Positions 32,942-37,834 of a stretch of DNA of 37,834 nt are shown in pieces; the stretch's first letter is position 1, and every line of letters starts with the position of its first letter. A program made the position numbers and the translations under genes. The notes under the pieces are model-generated. The model saw only the letters and a list, made by a program, of their open reading frames with translations, was not told the origin of the DNA and ran no database searches. The stretch spans positions 1 through 37,834 of the forward strand of contig CACXCC010000010.1 of NCBI GenBank assembly GCA_902766015.1, in the 5' to 3' direction. Source of the stretch: an uncultured Veillonellaceae bacterium. GTDB taxonomy: Bacteria > Bacillota > Negativicutes > Selenomonadales > Selenomonadaceae.

Positions 32942-33782
32942 CTTCGAGCATCTCCTCCACATAATTCGGCAGCGCGAACGCACCGGCGTGCAACTGCGTA
33001 TTGTAGTACCGCGTCTTCAGTCCGAGCGCATTCCAGCGCACCCAATTGACGTCATGCACCGGATGGTATTTTTTTGACGCAAAACCGAACAGCCAGTGCC
33101 CCGACGGATACGTCGGAATATGTGCCTGATACACGCGGCTGATCGGGAACGAACCGACAATGCGTTTATGTGCGCGCTGCATCGCATACGCGTCCTGCGG
33201 ATAAAACGGACTTTCATGCTGATTGACCATAATGCCGTCCTCGTGCAGCGCCTTATAACAGTTGCCGTAAAACTCCTTCGTAAAGAGTCCCTCGCCCGGC
33301 CCGAACGGGTCCGTCGAGTCCACGATAATGAGATCGTACCGATCCTCCGCGTGACGCACAAATTTTAACCCGTCCTCATAATAAATATGAATGCGCGGAT
33401 CACCGAGGCAGCCCGCCGTCTGCGGCAGATATTTTTTGCAGACCTCGACAACGAGTTCGTCGATTTCGACAAGGTCAATACTTTCGATCGTCGGATAACG
33501 CAAGAGCTCGCGCACCGTACCGCCGTCACCGCCGCCGATGACGAGAACGTTTTTCGCGTCCGGATTGACGCACATCGGAACATGCGTGATCATCTCGTGG
33601 TAAATAAACTCGTCTTTTTCCGTCAGCATCATATAACCGTCAAGCGTCAGGAAGCGGCCGAATTCCTTCGAATCAAAAACGTCAATGCGCTGAAACTCAC
33701 TCTGACCCGAGTACAGCTGACGATCGACTTTGATCGAGAATTTGACGTTCGGCGTATGTTTCTCCGTGAACCATAATTCCAT
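32928..33782 (-). CDS. speE: Spermidine synthase (aminopropyltransferase)
   Basis: Transfers an aminopropyl group from decarboxylated SAM to putrescine; 284 residues. The SAM-like pocket is VLVIGGGDGGTVRELLRYP (about 80-98), the polyamine-site acid is in VDSTDPFGPGEGLFTKEFY, and the N-terminal beta domain opens MELWFTEKHTPNVKFSIKV. Catalytic aspartates of both motifs are present. It sits 24 bp after the decarboxylase gene. Confidence 0.97.
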   Translation of the reverse strand: MELWFTEKHTPNVKFSIKVDRQLYSGQSEFQRIDVFDSKEFGRFLTLDGYMMLTEKDEFIYHEMITHVPMCVNPDAKNVLVIGGGDGGTVRELLRYPTIESIDLVEIDELVVEVCKKYLPQTAGCLGDPRIHIYYEDGLKFVRHAEDRYDLIIVDSTDPFGPGEGLFTKEFYGNCYKALHEDGIMVNQHESPFYPQDAYAMQRAHKRIVGSFPISRVYQAHIPTYPSGHWLFGFASKKYHPVHDVNWVRWNALGLKTRYYNTQLHAGAFALPNYVEEMLEDVEP

Positions 33783-33806
33783 AACTCTTCTTCCTTTCGC
33801 GTGATG

Positions 33807-35291
33807 TTACATGAGACTCGGGAGCGATTTTGTGCCGTCGGAGCGCATGACGTTGAGATTGCGAATCGTCATATCCTCCGGGCCCGTCATCTGGCAGCCT
33901 TTCTTCTTCGCATAGCGGATATACGTCAAAATCTCCTCCGTAATGAGCTCGCCCGGCGCAAGAATCGGGATTCCCGGCGGATAACACATGACAAACTCAC
34001 TGCAGACGCGCCCCGCCGTTTTGTCAATCGGCAGAGACTCTTTCGGCGCGTAAAACGCCTGCTGCGGACTGCAGGCCACAATCGGGTCAATATACTCGGC
34101 CTTCAGAAGCTTCGACGAATCCTTGCGGTAATTGCGGCGGATCTCGGCGAGCGCCGCCACGAGACGCTCGATATCTTTCGGGCGGTCACCGACGGAAACG
34201 TACGCAAGAATATTTGCGATATCGCCGAACTCCGTCTGAATATCATATTCGTCGCGCAGAAGATCATAGACCTCAATGCCCGCCAGCCCGATCGGACGTG
34301 TAAAAATCGACAATTTCGTAACGTCAAAATCAAAAATTGAATCACCGTTGACGAGTTCGCGGCTGTACGCGTAATAATCGCCGATCGCATTGATCTCGTC
34401 ACGTGCGTACTCGACGAGATCGATCACATGCGAAAAAATCTCCTTGCCGTGCAGCGCGAGATTGCGGCGGCTGATGTCAAGGCTTGACAACAGCAGATAC
34501 GATCCGCTCGTCGTCTGCGTAATATTGATAATCTGATGGACATAACCGGCCTGAACATTCGGCCCGCAAAGCAGCATCGAACTCTGCGTCAGCGAACCGC
34601 CCGATTTATGCATACTGATTGCCGCCATGTCAGCCCCCGCATCCATCGCGGAAACAGGAAGATCGTCATGAAAATAAAAATGCGTCCCGTGCGCTTCGTC
34701 CGCGAGCACCATCATCCCGTGCTCATGCGCGAGCTTCGTGATCTCGCGCAGATTCGAGCAAATCCCGTAATACGTCGGATTATTGACGAGAACGGCCTTC
34801 GCGTCAGGGTGACGCCGAATCGCCTCTTTGACCTCCTCGACACGCATCCCGAGCGAAATGCCGAGATTGTGATCCATCTGCGGATTGACATAAACGGGAA
34901 CGGCGCCGCAGAGAATCAGCGCATTGATCGCACTGCGATGGACATTGCGCGGCATAATAATCTTGTCGCCGCGTCCCACAGCCGTCAATACCATCGCCTG
35001 TACCGCTGACGTCGTGCCTCCGACCATAAAAAACACATGCGCTGCGTGAAATGCCTGCGCCGCAAGTTCCTCCGCTTCCTTAATCACGGAGACCGGATGG
35101 CAGAGATTATCGAGCATCTTCATCGAATTGACGTCAACATCAAGGCAGCGCGACCCGAGAAAATCCCGCAGTTCGGGATTGCCGCGACCGCGTTTATGTC
35201 CCGGAACGTCAAACGGGACAAGGCGCGCCCGCTTCATCCGCTCGAGTGCCTCCATAATCGGCGCACGATCCTGCGAATAATAAAAATTCAT
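33807..35291 (-). CDS. speA: Orn/Lys/Arg decarboxylase, probably arginine decarboxylase
   Basis: PLP-dependent decarboxylase of the aspartate-aminotransferase fold, 494 residues, the compact Firmicute form without an N-terminal wing domain. Landmarks are FDVPGHKRGRG near the start, VGGTTSAVQAM, VLADEAHGTHFYFHDDLPVS and the PLP-lysine site AISMHKSGGSLTQSS (K229). Arginine is the likely substrate since agmatinase is in the same operon; lysine or ornithine cannot be excluded from sequence alone. It lies 15 bp after speD. Confidence 0.92.
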   Translation of the reverse strand: MNFYYSQDRAPIMEALERMKRARLVPFDVPGHKRGRGNPELRDFLGSRCLDVDVNSMKMLDNLCHPVSVIKEAEELAAQAFHAAHVFFMVGGTTSAVQAMVLTAVGRGDKIIMPRNVHRSAINALILCGAVPVYVNPQMDHNLGISLGMRVEEVKEAIRRHPDAKAVLVNNPTYYGICSNLREITKLAHEHGMMVLADEAHGTHFYFHDDLPVSAMDAGADMAAISMHKSGGSLTQSSMLLCGPNVQAGYVHQIINITQTTSGSYLLLSSLDISRRNLALHGKEIFSHVIDLVEYARDEINAIGDYYAYSRELVNGDSIFDFDVTKLSIFTRPIGLAGIEVYDLLRDEYDIQTEFGDIANILAYVSVGDRPKDIERLVAALAEIRRNYRKDSSKLLKAEYIDPIVACSPQQAFYAPKESLPIDKTAGRVCSEFVMCYPPGIPILAPGELITEEILTYIRYAKKKGCQMTGPEDMTIRNLNVMRSDGTKSLPSLM

Positions 35292-35306
35292 CTGCGTCCC
35301 CCCTTT

Positions 35307-36086
35307 TTACTTGTCGTAAATATTGCGCCCGCTGAAAATCTCAATCATCTCCCGGCGCAGACTCGTACTGATCTTCAGGCGCGTGAGTGGCGGGATCTCG
35401 TGAATATCCGTATTAAATAAATAATTCTGCAGCTGCGGTTCCTTAATCATCATACGCGTATGATAGAGATTCGCCTGATACAGATTGATGTCAACGGCGT
35501 CATAAGCCGCGAGCGTTCCCGCGTCAATAAAATCCTGAATCGACGCCATCTTCGTATCAAGGAAAATCTTCCGCCCGTGCAAATCACGCGTAAACCCGCG
35601 CACACGGTAATCCATCGTAATGACATCCGAATCAAAACAACTGATCAGATAATCGAGCGTTTTTAACGGCGTAATCTCCCCGCACGTCGCCACGTCAATG
35701 TCAACGCGAAACGTCGCCAGACTCGTTTCCGGATGATACTCCGGATACGTATGCACCGTCACATGACTCTTATCGAGATGCGCCAAAATCGTCTCCGACT
35801 GCGGCGCCTGCTTCCCGCGCGGACCCGTTTCCTCCGCAATCAGCATCGTCACACTCGCACCTTGCGGATCATAATCTTGCTTCGCGATATTCAGGATATT
35901 CGCGCCGATCATCTCCGCCACCCGCGACAAAATCTTCGTCAAGCGCTCCGAATTATACTGCTCGTCAATATACTGAATATACTCCCGCTGCTCCCGCTGC
36001 GACTTCGCATAACAGATATCATAAATATTAAAGCTCAGCGATTTAGTCAGGTTATTAAACCCGTATAAACGTAATTTCTCTCCCAA
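35307..36086 (-). CDS. speD: S-adenosylmethionine decarboxylase proenzyme (E. coli type)
   Basis: Pyruvoyl enzyme producing decarboxylated SAM, 259 residues, close to the 264 of E. coli SpeD. LRLYGFNNLTKSLSFNIYDICY matches the family's N-terminus (shown as a landmark), and self-cleavage is expected between K106 and S107 in LAHLDKSHVTVHTYPE. TIDYRVRGFTRDL-type and FSGRNI segments follow. The frame is open to an ATG at 36185, but family alignment places the start at TTG 36086, with AAGGCGG about ten nt upstream. First gene of the polyamine operon, behind a perfect promoter and a 110-nt leader. Confidence 0.93.
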   Translation of the reverse strand: MGEKLRLYGFNNLTKSLSFNIYDICYAKSQREQREYIQYIDEQYNSERLTKILSRVAEMIGANILNIAKQDYDPQGASVTMLIAEETGPRGKQAPQSETILAHLDKSHVTVHTYPEYHPETSLATFRVDIDVATCGEITPLKTLDYLISCFDSDVITMDYRVRGFTRDLHGRKIFLDTKMASIQDFIDAGTLAAYDAVDINLYQANLYHTRMMIKEPQLQNYLFNTDIHEIPPLTRLKISTSLRREMIEIFSGRNIYDK

Positions 36087-36198
36087 CGATCTCGTTCCGC
36101 CTTTCCTGACGAATGACCCAAAACACATACCGTACCCCGTTACAAGAAAAAGAGCCGCACTGTCCAAGCTGACAGGTGGCCTCATTCCCTCTTATTTC
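36087..36198 (-). promoter_or_regulatory. speD leader with terminator-like hairpin
   Basis: About 112 nt separate the predicted transcription start from the speD TTG. On the minus strand the leader holds CTGTC-AGCTTG-GACAG (with imperfect outer pairs, 36154-36183) followed by CTTTTTCTT, similar to an intrinsic terminator. This could be an attenuator for polyamine or SAM control. No known riboswitch class is recognised. Confidence 0.45.
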
Positions 36199-36205
36199 TA
36201 ATTCA

Positions 36206-36234
36206 ATTATATCGGCCGCGGCCTTTTGTGTCAA
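36206..36234 (-). promoter_or_regulatory. Consensus promoter for speD-speA-speE-speB
   Basis: Minus-strand TTGACA (36229-36234), 17 bp spacer, TATAAT (36206-36211): a perfect sigma-A-type consensus. Confidence 0.9.
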
Positions 36235-36274
36235 CGAAAGAGCGCATCGAGGAACCCTCGCAACCGAAAAGTAA

Positions 36275-36395
36275 GGGGCCGCGATGTCGGTTCGTATTCC
36301 ATTGCGGTTAAACGGCGTCAACAAAAAATACGCTTTCGCCCCGCTGCCTGTTTTGTTAAAGCGAAGCGATTTGAAAGCTCGTAAATGAAAGGCAA
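36275..36395. repeat. Half copy of the nested palindromic element (D1)
   Basis: Direct repeat of the left half of copy D2: GGGGCCGCGATGTCGGTTCG outer arm, TTGCGGTTAAACGGCGT linker, AAAAAATACGCTTTCGC middle arm, then GTTAAAGCGAAGCGATTTGAAA loop pieces. The complementary right arms are missing, so it cannot form the full hairpin. Confidence 0.8.
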
Positions 36396-36572
36396 GGGGC
36401 AGCGGCGTCGGCTCGGATTCCCTTGCGGTTAAACGGCGTAAAGAAAAAAATCCACTTTCGCCCCGCCGCCTGTTTTGCTTAAGCGAAGCGATTTGAAACA
36501 GGCGGCGTTAATTAAGCGAAAGTGGATTTTTTTTAGCCGTCAGCCGGGAATCCGAGCCGACGTCGCTGCCCC
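36396..36572. repeat. Nested palindromic element, copy D2 (forward orientation)
   Basis: Outer arms of 27 bp (36396-36422 and 36546-36572) with one mismatch, starting GGGGCAGCGGCGTCGGCTCG. Middle arms AAAAAAATCCACTTTCGC (36444-36461) and complement (36516-36533). Inner arms GCCGCCTGTTT / AAACAGGCGGC (36465-36475, 36496-36506); loop contains TTAAGCGAAGCGATTTG. It ends five bases before the small membrane protein's stop codon on the minus strand and may terminate that transcript. Confidence 0.92.
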
Positions 36573-36576
36573 GTCC

Positions 36577-36759
36577 TTAGAAACGGAAAATACCAAGGAA
36601 CACAACGAGCAGCGCCACTCCTAATCCGAACGAGATCCCGCAAAGCTTTTTCTCAATCGGCAGCAAATCAAACCACTCATCATCCTGAGCCGAAATCTCC
36701 GGATTCACATGATCTTCCTGATACTCAACAGCCAAACCGCTATTCTTCGTCATAATCAA
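36577..36759 (-). CDS. Small single-pass membrane protein
   Basis: A 60-residue protein, family not recognised. It has an acidic N-terminal half (EYQEDHVNPEISAQDDEWFDLLPIEKK) here given only as a composition note, and one C-terminal transmembrane helix (ISFGLGVALLVVFLGIF). AAAGGA lies eight nt before a TTG at 36759; an ATG two codons later (36753) is the alternative. It begins 15 bp after the stop of the YeiH-type gene, so it is probably cotranscribed and may be an accessory of that transporter. Confidence 0.65.
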   Translation of the reverse strand: MIMTKNSGLAVEYQEDHVNPEISAQDDEWFDLLPIEKKLCGISFGLGVALLVVFLGIFRF

Positions 36760-36774
36760 TCACCCAATCCTTTC

Positions 36775-37834
36775 TCAGCCGACAATCGGCGGCAAAATCC
36801 CGTGATAGAACAAATACGAAATACCGAGACCGACCCAAAGAATAAATCCGCCGAGCGCAACGGCATAAACACCGACAATGCGTCCGAGCCCTTCCTGCCA
36901 AAGCTTACGGACATTCGTAATCAGGCCGATCGAAAAGAAGCAGAGACCGAAGAACACACCGCGAAGAATATTCGCCTGTCCCGCACCGGCCGAAGCAGAC
37001 TTCACAATCGACGGATCCGCAAGGCCCCAGAGGAGGAGAATGAGGAACGTTGCGGCAAAACCGATAATGAACTTCGGGAAACGCTGACCGATCTCACGGA
37101 ACGAAACCTTCTTGGCACCTTCGCGGCGATTTCTCTGAATCGGGAACACCGACCAGACAACGGCGAGAATAAAGGCCCAGATACCGATAAACACGTCAAT
37201 GAACACTTTGGCCGTCGTCGTCGCCATGAGGCCCCAGCCTTCCTGATAATTGACACCGTAAAGGGCAAGCGCCTTGGCGCGAATAAGCGAATCCGTAATC
37301 GCGCCCGAGGCAACGGCGCCGCCGTCACTTTTCACGGCAAGTCCCATCCAGGCACCCGCAACGAGCGGATCATCCGGGAAAAACGTCGCAGCCACCCACG
37401 GCAAAACGAGCAGTTCAACGGCAACAAAAACAATAATAACGGAAGAGAGAATCGTCGGGACAATCGCGCGGGCGCGGATCGCACTGCCCGTGGCAATCGC
37501 AGCGGCAACACCGCAGATCGAAATACCCGAAGCCATCGGCGCCGCCCATTCCGGCGTGAACTTGAACACTTTACGTGAAAGAATATACACTACCGGCCAA
37601 TAAATGAGATACGCCTCGATAACCGCGCAGATGCCGCGGAAAATCACCGTGCCGGCCAATCCCATCGCACCGACCGTTTTGATGCCGATCGACATACCGA
37701 GGATAACAATACCGGTTTTAATGTACCATTCCGGCTTCGCGGCCGTAGAAAGATACGCCGTAGCGCGCGGGAAAAAGTTTCCGACAATAAGTCCCAATAC
37801 TAAGGCAACAACAAATCCGAGTTCGCCGAGACCG
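36775..37834 (-). CDS. YeiH-family putative sulfate exporter (5' end outside window)
   Basis: Polytopic membrane protein of the YeiH/PSE family (Cons_hypoth698), at least 353 residues; the frame is open to the window edge, so the N-terminus is missing. Family landmarks are KTGIVILGMSIGIKTVGAMG, SGISICGVAAAIATGSAIRA and LAVKSDGGAVASGAITDSL, then a cytosolic loop QRNRREGAKKVSFREIGQRFP and two final helices. Members are annotated as sulfate or sulfur-compound exporters, but evidence for the substrate is thin. The TTG at 37797 is not used because coding continues upstream in frame (GELGFVVALVLGLIVGN). Confidence 0.88.
   Translation of the reverse strand, partial: GLGELGFVVALVLGLIVGNFFPRATAYLSTAAKPEWYIKTGIVILGMSIGIKTVGAMGLAGTVIFRGICAVIEAYLIYWPVVYILSRKVFKFTPEWAAPMASGISICGVAAAIATGSAIRARAIVPTILSSVIIVFVAVELLVLPWVAATFFPDDPLVAGAWMGLAVKSDGGAVASGAITDSLIRAKALALYGVNYQEGWGLMATTTAKVFIDVFIGIWAFILAVVWSVFPIQRNRREGAKKVSFREIGQRFPKFIIGFAATFLILLLWGLADPSIVKSASAGAGQANILRGVFFGLCFFSIGLITNVRKLWQEGLGRIVGVYAVALGGFILWVGLGISYLFYHGILPPIVG

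Noticed and set aside
36087-36185. 33-codon N-terminal extension of SpeD or a leader peptide from ATG 36185
   Set aside because: Its ribosome site directly abuts the ATG and the residues have no counterpart in SpeD; it was kept only as untranslated leader.
13095-36572. Nested palindromes as a CRISPR array
   Set aside because: Copies are kilobases apart, are palindromic over their full length, and no cas genes or regular spacers occur.

Overview
The window looks like a chromosomal segment of a low-to-mid GC Firmicute with a Gram-negative-type envelope, most likely class Negativicutes (Megasphaera or a relative). This is an inference from three things: strong AGGAGG ribosome binding sites and sigma-A-type promoters, a B. 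subtilis-type AroH, and a polyamine locus carrying both SpeD/SpeE and the carboxyspermidine enzymes. No rRNA, tRNA, CRISPR array, prophage or transposase gene was found. Most genes are ordinary housekeeping genes in short operons.

Layout. 1-700 (minus): start of the str operon (L7Ae-like K-turn protein, then rpsL cut by the window edge) behind a consensus promoter. 785-2640: a LysR regulator divergent from a TauE/SafE exporter. 2660-10850 (minus): transketolase, then a probable run of NCS2-like permease, glucosaminidase, ABC-F ATPase, UbiB-family kinase and chorismate mutase AroH. 10900-13044 (plus): TVP38/DedA-like membrane protein and a purple-acid-phosphatase-like enzyme. 13361-14754 (minus): corA with two small genes, one a Phd/YefM-like orphan. 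15141-17825 (minus): response regulator, histidine kinase, HAD phosphatase. 18012-20713: gpsA, glyA and a small coiled-coil protein. 20984-23786 (plus): secreted alkaline phosphatase and an FMN-binding reductase. 24214-27526: uppP-pth-radical SAM (minus) and thioredoxin (plus). 27677-29182 (minus): an unusual IMP dehydrogenase. 29314-36086 (minus): a polyamine locus. 36577-37834 (minus): a small membrane protein and the end of a YeiH-type transporter.

The polyamine locus combines arginine decarboxylase and agmatinase (arginine to agmatine to putrescine) with two different ways to make spermidine: SpeD plus SpeE (decarboxylated SAM), and carboxynorspermidine synthase plus decarboxylase (aspartate semialdehyde). 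Two promoters divide it into speD-speA-speE-speB and synthase-nspC.

The most unusual content is between genes. Five full copies and one half copy of a 170-195 bp element lie at 13095-13268, 23805-23975, 24003-24196, 31802-31992, 36275-36395 (half) and 36396-36572. Each full copy is a triple nested hairpin: an outer arm of 23-29 bp that differs from copy to copy but is self-complementary within each; a middle arm, usually an A-run/T-run stem ending in TTTCGC/GCGAAA; and an inner GCC.../...GGC stem with a conserved loop (TTTTAAGCGCAGCGGTTT-like). Stem sequences differ between copies with compensating changes while loops and linkers are conserved. I do not recognise this family. It resembles a structured RNA or cruciform element, or a nonautonomous mobile element, more than a simple terminator.
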